Assembly (NCBI GenBank): GCA_964602415.1
Contig: CAZRQL010000015.1
Location: forward strand, 15,135-79,134
Direction: 5' to 3'
Source: CAZRQL01 sp964602415
Lineage (GTDB): Bacteria; Bacteroidota; Bacteroidia; Cytophagales; Flammeovirgaceae
Length of the DNA stretch: 64,000 bases
The position numbers and the translations under genes are program-made. The notes beneath the pieces were generated by a model, which saw nothing but the letters and a program-made list of their open reading frames with translations, was not told the DNA's origin and did not search any database. Positions 17,592 to 28,000 of the stretch are shown here, piece after piece. Position 1 is the stretch's first letter. The number at the start of each line of letters is the position of its first letter.

Positions 17592-18893
17592 TTACTTGAG
17601 CCTGTAATACAGTTGGATGATAGCCAATCCAAAAAAAGGCATGATGGGGATTTTGAATCTGGCCAATGCCCCAAAATTGATGGCCACAAACCCCACTCCT
17701 GCCCCCATCACCACCGTAAATAGCACGCAAAAGGTAAATAGTGGACTTTGAATTAAACGAGTCAGAAATCCCCAAATTCCCACCCGAATCAAAGCCAAAA
17801 TACTTAGTACCAAATAAGTAAGGCTTTCTAATGCACTCAGCAGTACCACCGGAGAGCCTCGTGTTTCCCAAATAAAAGGGCGGTAAAGCGTTACAAACAG
17901 TGCCGCAGGGAGTTTGCGGATGATTCCGGCACGGGTGTACTCCACCTCACCCAGACTGTATGTTGTGCCGCCGGCTATTCGCCCATGATCCACGTGAAAG
18001 CCTTCAATCTTTGACATGATGTTTTTTTCGGAACTGAACAATTCACTTGAAGCCAATAGGCTTCCAACGGCAAAATATCCCCCCAAACCAAACAAAATCA
18101 GTAGGATAGGCACGGCGATTACTTTGATGAATATGGATTTGATGCTTTTTTGATAGCTCAGAAATAAAAAAGTAAACAAGCCGGGTAGTATGAAGAACAG
18201 GATATAAGGTTTGATTACGTAAATCATGTACGCATTGACAATAAGCGCAAAAGACCAAACAAGGATATTTTTTCTCCAGATGCCGATATTGGTAGCGGCT
18301 GCAAAAACAAAACAAGCCGCTCCCATAGTCAAGGTATCTTTCATCAAAGCCGAACCCCAAAATATTGAAGAAGGCGAAAAAAAGAAAGCCAAAAATATGA
18401 CAAAGATATGTTTGGGGTAGAGTTTGCATACACTCTCAAAGGCTTTCCACATACCCAAAAAACAATAACTTCCGAAGCCCCAAGCCGATACCATGTAGGT
18501 CTTTGCTCCTATGATGGCAAAAAGAGAGGCTATTTTTACCGTAGTAAACTCTTCCGAGTTCCTAAAATAGGAAAATCCGGTAAAACGAACGGTATCCCAG
18601 TGGTATTCCAATGGCTTGAGCCACAGTATTTTTAGGTATAGTAAGGGGTTGTAGAAAAAAGCATCGGCAAGATGATCAGCTCCTATTTGGTAGTAGAAGG
18701 TATCTCCACCCCCGTAGTAAAATTTGTAAACCATCACAAAAGCTATGGCTCCCAATATTTTTGTGGATAAAGCGGGATAGAAGTAGCCTTTTAAGGCAGG
18801 TAGTGTATTTTTTTTTACAGCCCCCAGTGCCAATATGAACAGCAGCAAAAATAGCGGCGCGATGGTTAAATCTTTGACAGTGAGCAAACCCAA
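17592..18893 (-). CDS. Polytopic membrane protein, unknown function
   Basis: A 433-residue integral membrane protein with roughly ten hydrophobic spans. A cluster in the first half (YYGGGDTFYYQIG, SPSSIFWGSALMKD) resembles large-loop motifs of O-antigen polymerase or GT-C-like membrane proteins often seen near surface-polysaccharide genes, but I cannot assign a reaction. The frame opens after a TAA and has no ATG until about residue 53, so translation probably starts at the TTG at 18893 or the one at 18887. A start or sequence error there is possible. No polysaccharide genes adjoin it. Confidence 0.7.
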   Translation of the reverse strand: MGLLTVKDLTIAPLFLLLFILALGAVKKNTLPALKGYFYPALSTKILGAIAFVMVYKFYYGGGDTFYYQIGADHLADAFFYNPLLYLKILWLKPLEYHWDTVRFTGFSYFRNSEEFTTVKIASLFAIIGAKTYMVSAWGFGSYCFLGMWKAFESVCKLYPKHIFVIFLAFFFSPSSIFWGSALMKDTLTMGAACFVFAAATNIGIWRKNILVWSFALIVNAYMIYVIKPYILFFILPGLFTFLFLSYQKSIKSIFIKVIAVPILLILFGLGGYFAVGSLLASSELFSSEKNIMSKIEGFHVDHGRIAGGTTYSLGEVEYTRAGIIRKLPAALFVTLYRPFIWETRGSPVVLLSALESLTYLVLSILALIRVGIWGFLTRLIQSPLFTFCVLFTVVMGAGVGFVAINFGALARFKIPIMPFFGLAIIQLYYRLK

Positions 18894-18976
18894 TTGTATT
18901 TACCACAAAACTATAAACTATGTCCACATAGAGAATCATCGTTTGGTTTTAGATTTGCAAAAAATATCAAATCATT

Positions 18977-19582
18977 ATGCAAGAGAAATTTGACCGCGAG
19001 CAACTTTACGCTCATCACCTCATCACCATATACACCGAGTCAAGTCCCAACCCCAATTCTATGAAATTCATGCTCAATTTCATGCTCATCAGCGATGGGG
19101 TGAGTTTTGACTTTCCTGATACGGCTTCGGCTCAAAACTGCCCTTTGGCGCAGGAACTTTTTGGGTTTGACTATATTGACAGGGTATTTTTGATGAACAA
19201 TTTCATTACATTGTCCAAAAAAGGCGACCAAGATTGGTACGAGGTCATTCCTGAAATCAAGGCTTTTCTCAAAGCCTATTTTGAAGCCCAAAAACCTATC
19301 TTTAGCCAAGACCAAAAAGATACCATCGTCGAGGTAAACGAAAGCCCCGAAATAGCCAAAATAAAAGACGTGCTTGAACAGTACATCAAACCCGCTGTCG
19401 AAATGGACGGAGGAGCCATTAAATTTGGGAGTTTTAATGCCGAGTCAGGGCTGCTCAAGGTGCTTTTGCAAGGCTCTTGTAGCGGCTGTCCCTCCTCTTC
19501 CCTGACCTTGAAATCCGGTATAGAAAACTTGATGCGCCAAATGGTGCCCTCAGTCAAAAAGGTGGAGGCTGAGAGCCTATGA
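18977..19582 (+). CDS. Nfu-type iron-sulfur scaffold/carrier protein
   Basis: A 201-residue Fe-S cluster carrier. The N-terminal Nfu_N domain (about residues 14-100) starts at the ESSPNPNSMKF motif. The C-terminal NifU domain (about 125-195) contains EMDGGAI and the cluster-binding CSGC at 168-171 (GSCSGCPSSS). It is thought to pass 4Fe-4S clusters from the SUF system to target proteins; sufC and sufD lie about 30 kb away in this window. The stop overlaps the rnhA start by 4 bases (ATGA). Confidence 0.93.
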   Translation: MQEKFDREQLYAHHLITIYTESSPNPNSMKFMLNFMLISDGVSFDFPDTASAQNCPLAQELFGFDYIDRVFLMNNFITLSKKGDQDWYEVIPEIKAFLKAYFEAQKPIFSQDQKDTIVEVNESPEIAKIKDVLEQYIKPAVEMDGGAIKFGSFNAESGLLKVLLQGSCSGCPSSSLTLKSGIENLMRQMVPSVKKVEAESL

Positions 19583-20046
19583 GGGTAGTGGCATATACCG
19601 ATGGGGCTGCTATCGGCAACCCCGGCCCCGGTGGGTACGGGGTGGTTTTGTTAGCTCCCCAAGTCGGGCTTCGCAAAGAACTCGCCGCCGGATACCGCCT
19701 CACTACCAACAACAGAATGGAACTCTTGGCTGTGGTGGTTGCCTTGGAAAGCCTCAAAAACAAAGGCACGAACATCACGATTTACTCAGATTCCAAATAT
19801 GTGGTAGATGCCATACAAAAAGGCTGGCTCAAAACATGGCAAAAAAATGGATTTGCAGGCAAAAAAAACCAAGACCTCTGGCGGCGTTACCTACAAGTAG
19901 CTTCTATGCACAACGTTACCATGCAATGGGTAAAAGGACATGCAGGAGTTCCCGAAAATGAACGATGCGATGAGTTGGCCGTCGAACAGGCAGAAAAAAA
20001 TGCGGTGTTGGTGGACGAATACTATGAGCAGAGCAAGGCCGATTAA
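19579..20046 (+). CDS. rnhA: Ribonuclease HI
   Basis: RNase HI cleaves RNA in RNA-DNA hybrids. The 155-residue length is standard. The catalytic set is intact: Asp8 (YTDGAA), Glu48 (NNRMELLA), Asp71 (YSDSKYV) and Asp131 (NERCDELA), with His121 in KGHAG. The basic-protrusion region (WQKNGFAGKKNQDLW) is also present. Its start overlaps the nfu stop, and its 3' end overlaps the convergent methyltransferase gene by 4 bases. Confidence 0.97.
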   Translation: MRVVAYTDGAAIGNPGPGGYGVVLLAPQVGLRKELAAGYRLTTNNRMELLAVVVALESLKNKGTNITIYSDSKYVVDAIQKGWLKTWQKNGFAGKKNQDLWRRYLQVASMHNVTMQWVKGHAGVPENERCDELAVEQAEKNAVLVDEYYEQSKAD

Positions 20047-21227
20047 GCAGTTCGCTCCATCAAACACATAAAAAATCCATCGCTTTTGAAATCTGTCGGT
20101 AGAATGGTTTTGGATTCAATCCATCTGAAATGTTGGTTGTTGGACAAAAATTTTTCTACCTGTTGTTGGTTTTCGCTGGGCAAGATGCTACAAGTGGCAT
20201 ATACCATCAATCCTCCAACCCTAAGCATGGAGGAGTATTTTTCCAAAATCTCCGCTTGGGTGTTTCTGATGCGCTCGATAAATTCTTTGCTGAGTTTCCA
20301 TTTGGCATCGGGATTGCGGCGCAACACGCCCAGCCCGCTGCAAGGTACGTCAAGCAACAGCCTGTCTGCCGATTTTTCTAATCTTTTGATGGTTTTGGAT
20401 TCGATGGGGCGGCTTTCTATGATGGAAGTTCCTGCTCTTCGGGAGCGGCGACGCAGTTCATCGAGTTTCCACTTTTCGGTATCCAAAGCGATAATTTTTC
20501 CCTTGTTTTCCATCAGCGCGGCCAAATGAAGGCTCTTGCCACCTGCTCCCGCGCAGGCATCTACCACACGCATACCCGGCTCCACCCTCAGAAAAGGCGC
20601 AACCAACTGAGAAGAAAGGTCCTGTACTTCAAAAAAGCCTTCTTTGAATGAGGGCAGAGTAAAAAGGTTGATTTTTGAGCCTACAATTTTCAAGGCTGAG
20701 GAACTCAAAGGGTGCACCTGTGCCTCTACGGGCAGTAACTTTTGGAGTTGGGAAACGGGTATTTTTAGGGTGTTGGTTCGAATCCACAAATCGGCAGGCT
20801 CATTGAGGGCTTTAATTTGGTTTTCCCAGACTGCCTCACTCAGTTCTTCGCAAAGCAACTTGTCCATCCAGTCGGGTATAGACTCGCGCAGCACCCGCTG
20901 TTGTTGGGCATACAAGAGTCTAAGTTTGATTGCATCGTTGTCCAAAGCAGACTCTATCCACGCCGGCAATTCTTGGTAGGTTGTTTTTAAATATACAGCT
21001 ACCATTTTATCAATATCCTGATTATCAATCAAAAATGAGAAAAACCTGAAATTTCGGACAATATTGTACGAGGCCTCTGCAATAAAGGCACGGTCTCTTG
21101 CCCCCCACTTAGGGTTTGATTTCAGACCAAACTCAATCGCTTTGCCGGCATACCTACCGTTTTCAAAAATTTCTTTCAAAATACTGATAACGGCCTCTAC
21201 CGTGTTTCTATGCAGTTTTATGTTCAT
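20043..21227 (-). CDS. RsmB/NOP2-family RNA m5C methyltransferase
   Basis: A 394-residue SAM-dependent enzyme that methylates C5 of cytosine in rRNA or tRNA. The N-terminal helical region precedes the Rossmann fold: SAM-binding DACAGAGGKSLHLA near residue 222, the catalytic-loop DVPCSGLGVLRRNPDAKW near 300, and the second catalytic Cys in YATCSILPSEN near 350. Both Cys residues used by this family are present. It is most like RsmB (16S C967), but the exact target base is not provable here. It ends convergently with rnhA. Confidence 0.92.
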   Translation of the reverse strand: MNIKLHRNTVEAVISILKEIFENGRYAGKAIEFGLKSNPKWGARDRAFIAEASYNIVRNFRFFSFLIDNQDIDKMVAVYLKTTYQELPAWIESALDNDAIKLRLLYAQQQRVLRESIPDWMDKLLCEELSEAVWENQIKALNEPADLWIRTNTLKIPVSQLQKLLPVEAQVHPLSSSALKIVGSKINLFTLPSFKEGFFEVQDLSSQLVAPFLRVEPGMRVVDACAGAGGKSLHLAALMENKGKIIALDTEKWKLDELRRRSRRAGTSIIESRPIESKTIKRLEKSADRLLLDVPCSGLGVLRRNPDAKWKLSKEFIERIRNTQAEILEKYSSMLRVGGLMVYATCSILPSENQQQVEKFLSNNQHFRWIESKTILPTDFKSDGFFMCLMERTA

Positions 21228-21453
21228 AGCTCAAAATCTTATTGTTTGCAATAAAAGAAGGATTAATTTTTTTTCTATAAGCTAAGCAAAAATTAACGAC
21301 CCAAATCCGGTTGTCTTCCCAATCAAATATTTTTAATATTTCTTTTCAATTGATTTAGAAACGTTTTCTTATGCAACCTGTTAGGGGCTATTTTGAGAAT
21401 TGTTTTACTTTTTTGGGCAAAAATGGTATTATTGTGATTGCAAAAAGGAATCT

Positions 21454-24400
21454 ATGAAGTTGAAGAATGACCTTAAAATTCGCAAAGTATTATCGGCATG
21501 TTGCCTTTTACTCTTTGTTTTGGGATGTCAAAACCAATCAGCCAACACCTCAGGCAGCAATTCTGAATCCAAGAATTTGTTTGAAGAAATTCCATCTTCA
21601 CAGTCAGGACTGACCTTCAACAACAAAATCATTGATAGTGAAGATTTTAACTATTTCATCTACGATGGCATGTACCAAGGTGCAGGGGTAGGGGTAGGAG
21701 ATGTCAATAACGATGGGCTGTTGGATATTTATTTTGCAGGCAATCAAGTCAAAAGTAAGTTATATCTCAACAAAGGCAACTTCCAATTTGAGGATGTTAC
21801 CGACAAGGCCGGTGTAGATGGCGGCCAAGGTTGGTGCACAGGTGTAGCCATGGCGGACGTAAATTCGGATGGCTGGCTGGACATCTACGTGTGCAGATTT
21901 TTGTACCACGAAAGACCTGATTTGACCTCCAACTTGCTTTATATCAACAACGGAGACGGTACTTTCACAGAAAAAGCCCAAGAGTACGGAGTGGCTGACC
22001 CTGAGTTGAGCATAGCGGCCACCTTTTTTGATTATGACAAAGATGGTGATTTAGACCTTTTTGTGGTCAACCAGCCACCTAACAACCGTGAGTTCAGGCC
22101 TTCTTACGCCACAAGAGATTTAGGTTTTGTCAATTCTATCCTTAAAGAAGGCAAATGGTCAAGCCGTTTGTACCGCAACGAAGGAGGCAAATTTGTGGAC
22201 GTTACCCGACAAGCAGGAATGATTAACTTTGGCTATGGACTGGCTGCCGTAGTGGGCGATGTGGACGGAGACGGCTGGGAGGATTTGTACGAGGCTTTTG
22301 ACTACGAAGGCAGCGACAGGCTCTACATAAACCAACAAAACGGCACGTTCAAAGATGAAATTTTGGGTATGATTCGCCATACCAGCAATTTTAGTATGGG
22401 AACAGATATTGCCGACTTCAACAACGACGGCTACTTGGATATTTATGTGGCCGATATGCTGGCGCAAGATAATTTTCGCCAAAAAGCCAATATGGGAGGT
22501 ATGGATCCCGAAAAATTTTGGGCTTTGGTGGAAACCGGACAGCATTATCAGTACATGCGCAACTGCCTCCAACTCAACAATGGTAACGGAACATTTTCTG
22601 AGATAGCCCAATTGGCGGGCGTGGACAAAACAGATTGGAGCTGGGCGACTCTGTTTGCCGATTTTGACGGAGACGGCTGGAAAGATCTATTGGTTACCAA
22701 CGGGATCAAAAAAGATGTGCGAAACAAAGATTTTCTCAATGAAGCCGAAAAAATCGTTGAGCAACGCAGGCAGAAACTGTTGGCCGAAAACTCACAGCTC
22801 ACGATGATACCTGCACTCGATTTGGTAGAAAAAGCCCCGTCCACCAAACTGTCCAATTATCTTTTCCGCAACAACAAAGATTTGACTTTTACCAATGTAG
22901 CCAACGACTGGGGACTCGGGCGGGTGAGTTTTTCGCAAGGGGCGGCCTATGCCGATTTTGATGGCGACGGCGACTTGGATTTGGTCGTTTCCAATATGGA
23001 CGAAGAGCCTTTTTTATACCGCAATAACTCCAAAACCAATTGGCTGCAAGTCAAACTTGAAGGCAACAAAGGCAATCCGCAAGGCTTTGGGGCGAAAGTA
23101 ATCTTACACAGTCAGGACGGCGGAATTCAATTTCAACAATATACGCCTTACAGGGGCTACATGTCTTGTATGCTGGGCAATCTGTATTTTGGATTGGCCG
23201 ACCGGACTACCATCGAAAAAGTAGAAGTGATTTGGCCCGACGGCAAAGCCCAATCATTCAGTTCTGTAAAAGCCAATCAAGTACTGGTTTGTCGTCAGAC
23301 CGATGCTCGCCCTGCTACCCCCAAGCCTTTTGAAGAAAAATACTATTTTGAGGATATTACAGCGCAAACAGGCATTGACTTTGTCCACAGAGAAAATAAT
23401 TTTGATGATTACCTCAAGGAGGTCTTGCTTCCTCACAAAATGTCCCAATTCGGGCCGGGTATAGCTGTTGGGGATATAGATGCTGATGGATTGGATGATT
23501 TTTTTGTATCGGGTGCAGCCGGTCAGGCAGGAGTTATTTATCGCCAAATTTTGCCCGGAAAATTCAGGAAATACTTTTCATTTGATGCCGACAGAGCCCA
23601 CGAAGATTTAGGGGCATTGTTTTTTGATGCTGATTTGGACGGAGACCTTGATTTGTATGTGGCCAGCGGAGGCAATGAGTTTGCCGAAGGCTCTCCGTTG
23701 CTACAAGACCGCCTCTATCTCAACCAGAAAGGCAATTTTACCAAATCCAAAGATGCCCTTCCCGAACTTAAAACCAGTACGGCAACTGTTGCGGCTGGAG
23801 ATTTTGACGGCGACGGCGATGAGGATTTGTTTGTAGGCGGCAGGGTAACCCCTGGCAAATACCCCACTGTACCCAAGAGTTATTTACTTCTAAATGAAGG
23901 GGGTAAGTTTAGCGTAGCCAATGGTTTGGCGCAGGGAATTGAGAGGATAGGCATGGTGAGCTCGGTGCTTTGGACAGACTACAACAACGATTCTAAGCTG
24001 GACTTGATTTTGGCAGGCGAGTGGATGCCTTTGACGGTGTTTAGAAATGAGGGTGGACGGTTTACCAATCAAACTCAAGCACTTGGCTTGGGTCAGACTA
24101 ACGGCCTCTGGAATTCTCTGATGGGTGCTGACTTTGACAATGACGGAGACATAGACTACATAGTGGGCAATTACGGACTCAATTCCAAATTTTCGGCCTC
24201 AGAAAAGTACCCTTTTCATGTCTATGCCAATGATTTTGATAAAAGTGGGACACTTGATATAGTGTTGGCTTATTATATTGACGGTCAATGTTATCCCGTC
24301 AGGGGCAGGCAGTGCTCTTCTCAACAAATGCCTGCTTTGAAAAAGAAATTTCCCAATTACACTTCTTTTGCTTCTTCTGATCTTTATAAGATTTATGATT

Positions 24401-24975
24401 CAGAATCGTTGGGTAGTGCCATTCATCACCAAGCTTTTACCTTAGCATCTACGGTATTTGTCAATGAAGGCGGTCGTTTTACCGCCAAAACCTTGCCTAT
24501 CGAGGCGCAGATTTCGAGTGTGTATGGCTTTTGGATTGACGACTTTGACTCGGATGGCTTATTGGATGTGCTGCTGGGTGGGAATTTTTACGCGCCTGAA
24601 GTAGAAACAGGCCGTCAAGATGCTTCTATCGGGCTGATGCTCAAAGGTAAGGGTGATGGCACTTTTTCGGTGGTTTCCAATTTTGAGAGTGGTATTTTTA
24701 TTCCCGAAGACGTAAAGTCTATGTCTTTGATTGCCAGAGGCAAAGATATGCTTCCTATGCTTTTGGTCGGCAACAACAACGGCAGGCTGCAAGCCATTGC
24801 TCCATCAACCGGACGCGGACGTGCCGAGGTATTTTTTCCCGAACAAAAAAGCCAAACAATTAACTTATCCGGCGGAGGCCAGAGGAGGCTTGAGTTTTAC
24901 AAAGGGAGTGGTTTTCTTTCACAAAGTTCGGCTGTCTATACTTTGTCGGTAGGTGCTAACCTTTCTGTCAAATGA
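21454..24975 (+). CDS. CRTAC1/ASPIC-type VCBS-repeat lipoprotein
   Basis: A 1173-residue surface or periplasmic lipoprotein. A signal sequence ends in the lipobox VLGC (Cys at about residue 25). It then shows two tandem modules, each opening with a FEEIPSSQSGLTF- or FEDITAQTGIDF-like motif and followed by FG-GAP/VCBS calcium loops (DVNNDGLLD, DVDGDGWED, DFDGDGDLD, DADLDGDLD and others). The first module ends in an ASPIC/UnbV segment (LQVKLEGNKGN.QGFGAKV, then VIWPDGK). The start was placed at the ATG at 21454, because the upstream in-frame extension is not signal-like. Such proteins often accompany SusCD systems in Bacteroidota, but none is nearby. The ligand is unknown. Confidence 0.88.
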   Translation: MKLKNDLKIRKVLSACCLLLFVLGCQNQSANTSGSNSESKNLFEEIPSSQSGLTFNNKIIDSEDFNYFIYDGMYQGAGVGVGDVNNDGLLDIYFAGNQVKSKLYLNKGNFQFEDVTDKAGVDGGQGWCTGVAMADVNSDGWLDIYVCRFLYHERPDLTSNLLYINNGDGTFTEKAQEYGVADPELSIAATFFDYDKDGDLDLFVVNQPPNNREFRPSYATRDLGFVNSILKEGKWSSRLYRNEGGKFVDVTRQAGMINFGYGLAAVVGDVDGDGWEDLYEAFDYEGSDRLYINQQNGTFKDEILGMIRHTSNFSMGTDIADFNNDGYLDIYVADMLAQDNFRQKANMGGMDPEKFWALVETGQHYQYMRNCLQLNNGNGTFSEIAQLAGVDKTDWSWATLFADFDGDGWKDLLVTNGIKKDVRNKDFLNEAEKIVEQRRQKLLAENSQLTMIPALDLVEKAPSTKLSNYLFRNNKDLTFTNVANDWGLGRVSFSQGAAYADFDGDGDLDLVVSNMDEEPFLYRNNSKTNWLQVKLEGNKGNPQGFGAKVILHSQDGGIQFQQYTPYRGYMSCMLGNLYFGLADRTTIEKVEVIWPDGKAQSFSSVKANQVLVCRQTDARPATPKPFEEKYYFEDITAQTGIDFVHRENNFDDYLKEVLLPHKMSQFGPGIAVGDIDADGLDDFFVSGAAGQAGVIYRQILPGKFRKYFSFDADRAHEDLGALFFDADLDGDLDLYVASGGNEFAEGSPLLQDRLYLNQKGNFTKSKDALPELKTSTATVAAGDFDGDGDEDLFVGGRVTPGKYPTVPKSYLLLNEGGKFSVANGLAQGIERIGMVSSVLWTDYNNDSKLDLILAGEWMPLTVFRNEGGRFTNQTQALGLGQTNGLWNSLMGADFDNDGDIDYIVGNYGLNSKFSASEKYPFHVYANDFDKSGTLDIVLAYYIDGQCYPVRGRQCSSQQMPALKKKFPNYTSFASSDLYKIYDSESLGSAIHHQAFTLASTVFVNEGGRFTAKTLPIEAQISSVYGFWIDDFDSDGLLDVLLGGNFYAPEVETGRQDASIGLMLKGKGDGTFSVVSNFESGIFIPEDVKSMSLIARGKDMLPMLLVGNNNGRLQAIAPSTGRGRAEVFFPEQKSQTINLSGGGQRRLEFYKGSGFLSQSSAVYTLSVGANLSVK

Positions 24976-25075
24976 GCCGATTTGATGTTACTTTTATGTT
25001 TTTGACATGTATTAGATATAATTTACTTAATTGCCAATGATGTTCATTGTAAATAAATTATTAAACAAATTGATT

Positions 25076-28000
25076 ATGAAGAATTTTTACCTTAATCCCC
25101 CGCCTAAGCTGGGGAGCAAGTCTGTGCGCAGCATAGCCCTTGCCTTGGTGGCTCTTCTTTGTTTTTGGGATACAGGCTTCGCTCAGTACCCACAAACCAG
25201 AAGGTTCACTTATTGCAACACCTCTCCACTGACCTATCCGAATATAACCGATGACTGCGGTGCAGGAAGGGTTACAGTTGGACAGATTACAGTGCCTGCA
25301 AATGCTGTACCCACTTTGAGTACAACTGGCTGGAGGCTCACATCGGTCAAAATCAACATGACCAATACATGGAATACAGTCAATCTGTATTTGCGTAGCC
25401 CTGCCCAAAGTGGAACCCCTCAATATAGAGAAGCCACACTGATAGATCATGGCACAAACTTCCCTGCCAGTTATTCTTTTCAGCAGCCTCTTTACGGTAG
25501 TGCTATCGTAAATAACTGTAGTGCCGTGAGCTCCTTTGCTACTTTTGATATTGACGGTTCAGCCACAGCCCCCCAAAATATTCGCCCTTACACAGGCATA
25601 TACCGTCCTGTTACGGACTTTATTTCTACTTTTGCAGCCCCCGGCAACGTAAATCCCAATGGGACTTGGTCTATTTTGGCCTGCAACTGGGCGGCTCAAT
25701 ATGGTTACTTAGGAAACGGACGGACTTATTACATTGATTTGACCTTTTCAGAGAGACCCAATTGCCCCAACCCTTCTAACTTCAGGGTTGATTTTGTTTT
25801 ACACGACAAAGCAGGAGTATCATGGACATCCTCCAACAATTCAGTAGCGCAGGTTAAGTATGGGACACCCGGCTTCAATCCTGAAAATGCTGGCACACTT
25901 CTCACCCCTAAGCCCAATACCACACCCGGTAAAATAGAGGTAGAACTCACCGGATTGTCTGCTTTGACCAATTACGAAGTATATGTCCGTGAGGAGTGCG
26001 GCACCAACTGGATAGGGCCTTTGGCTTTTACCACGGAGTGCGCGCCTATATCCGCCAAAACCCATCCCGACTCTGTCTATACCTTTGAGACTTCGGGTTT
26101 CAATTTACCTACTTGCTGGAAAAGGTACCAAAACGGAGACCAAAATTATCCTTGGTATTTTGGTCGCAATCCACAATTTTTTGGTTACAACCCTACTTTT
26201 GACAAAACCACTGGTACCGGCTTTTTCGCTTCTCACCTTGATTTTTACTACGAAGCCAGCACTGCCCCCAATAGAGCTATTACCCTTGAAACCAGACTCT
26301 ATGACGTTACAGGTATCAATAAGTTAAGGGTCGCTTTTTGGCATTTCTTGGATGAAGCCTACAATGGAGCATCTAATTTCTATGAAGCATCGCTGTTGAG
26401 GGTTGATTTCTTTGATGGCAAAAAATGGAATGAAGGAGTTTATCAGACCAGAACCCGCATAAATCCCTGGTCGGAAGTAGAACTTGATATTTCAAGATTT
26501 ACCATTTCAGGCCCTGTTAAAGTGCGCTGGGTAGTGGATACCCGTCAGATACCTAATGGGTCTTATGCTTATGGACACACCCAAGGGGTAGATGATGTTT
26601 CTTTCCGTGAAGCCCCTAAGTGTCCAAATCCAAGGAATTTAAGATTTGACAACGTTTTGGATACCAGAGCAGATGTTTTTTGGAATACGCTAAATGCAGA
26701 TAGCCTTTCTCCCAAAAACCGTTATATGGTTGTTTATGGAACTCAAATTGGTGTCTATACCGATACCATTAGAGGCACTTCAACCAAAGCCAATAACGCT
26801 CTTCAGAAAGTGTCGCTGACCAACTTGCAGCCCAATACGACTTATTACTATGCCGTTATGGACTTGTGTGGATCTTATTTGGTGCAAGGCCCCAGACCCT
26901 TCAGAACTCTATGCGCAAAAGTTCCCGCTCCGCTTTTGGACAAAGGTGGCAACTTGAACAATTTTGGTGTTGTTCCTACTTGTTTTTTAAACTTCAATCC
27001 CAATGCTTCCACACAGAACGTAGTTTGGCAGTTTCCAAGAGTGATAGGTTCTCCAACCTTTGGCGGCCCTAGGTTTGATGCCTCAGGAACTGAATATTTT
27101 GCCGCGCCGACCCCTCCTACCGGAGCTAATGACCAAACTCTGCAAACGCGTTTGGTGGATGTCAGTGCCCTCAACCGTCCGATTATGTCCTTCAAAGTCA
27201 GTTCACATTTTGCCAACGCGACTTTCCGCGTAGATTTATTTGATGGCGATAAATGGTTAGAGGAAGTTTATCGTTACCGTTCCGGCATTAACACAAGTGA
27301 TGGTACGCAAAATGGACAAACACGTTGGGTTGAGCATGAGGTCAATCTGATTCGCCACAATCTAGACAAAACCAAACCTTTGATGGCTCGTTTTGTAGCC
27401 AATAGTTCCAGTGTTCAATTCTCTTATCGTATAGGCGTTGATGACATCAACTTCAAAGAAGCCGGGCCGTGCAACCGCCCCTTTGCTCTTGGTGAAATTG
27501 GTGTTTCTATTGACCAAGGCATTGTTACTTGGCAGCACACCAAGCCTGTTTCTTTCAATGGATATGAAGTGAGATACAGAAAAGACGGCACTGCTCAATG
27601 GGCTGATACTGTGTTTTTCAAAGACAATTTAGCCATCATTTTTGGTTTAGATCAAGGCACAAAGTACGAGTGGCAAGTTCGTGCGGATTGTGACGGTAGA
27701 GGATTGAGCGACTGGTCAGGGTCCGGCTTCTTTACTACTTACCGAACCGGTAGTGTGTGCGATTTCCCACGCCAGATTAAGACATTGCCTTATGAGCAAA
27801 AAAATCTGACCACTAACTTGTATGGTAACAATTACAATCCTGCCGATGTGTGTGAATCCCCATTCATGGGTGGACAAGACCATGTCTTCTCATACACTCC
27901 AACAAGAGACATAGTTGTGAGAGTGACTTTAAGTAACACCAACAATAAAGCGGGCGTATTTATTACGGAAGGCTGCCCTGATTTGAGTATCAGCACATGT

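Noticed and set aside
25002..25022. TTGACA and TATAAT resembling a sigma-70 promoter before the giant T9SS gene
   Set aside because: Only 9 bases separate the boxes, far short of 17, and this phylum mostly uses TTTG/TAnnTTTG-type promoters.
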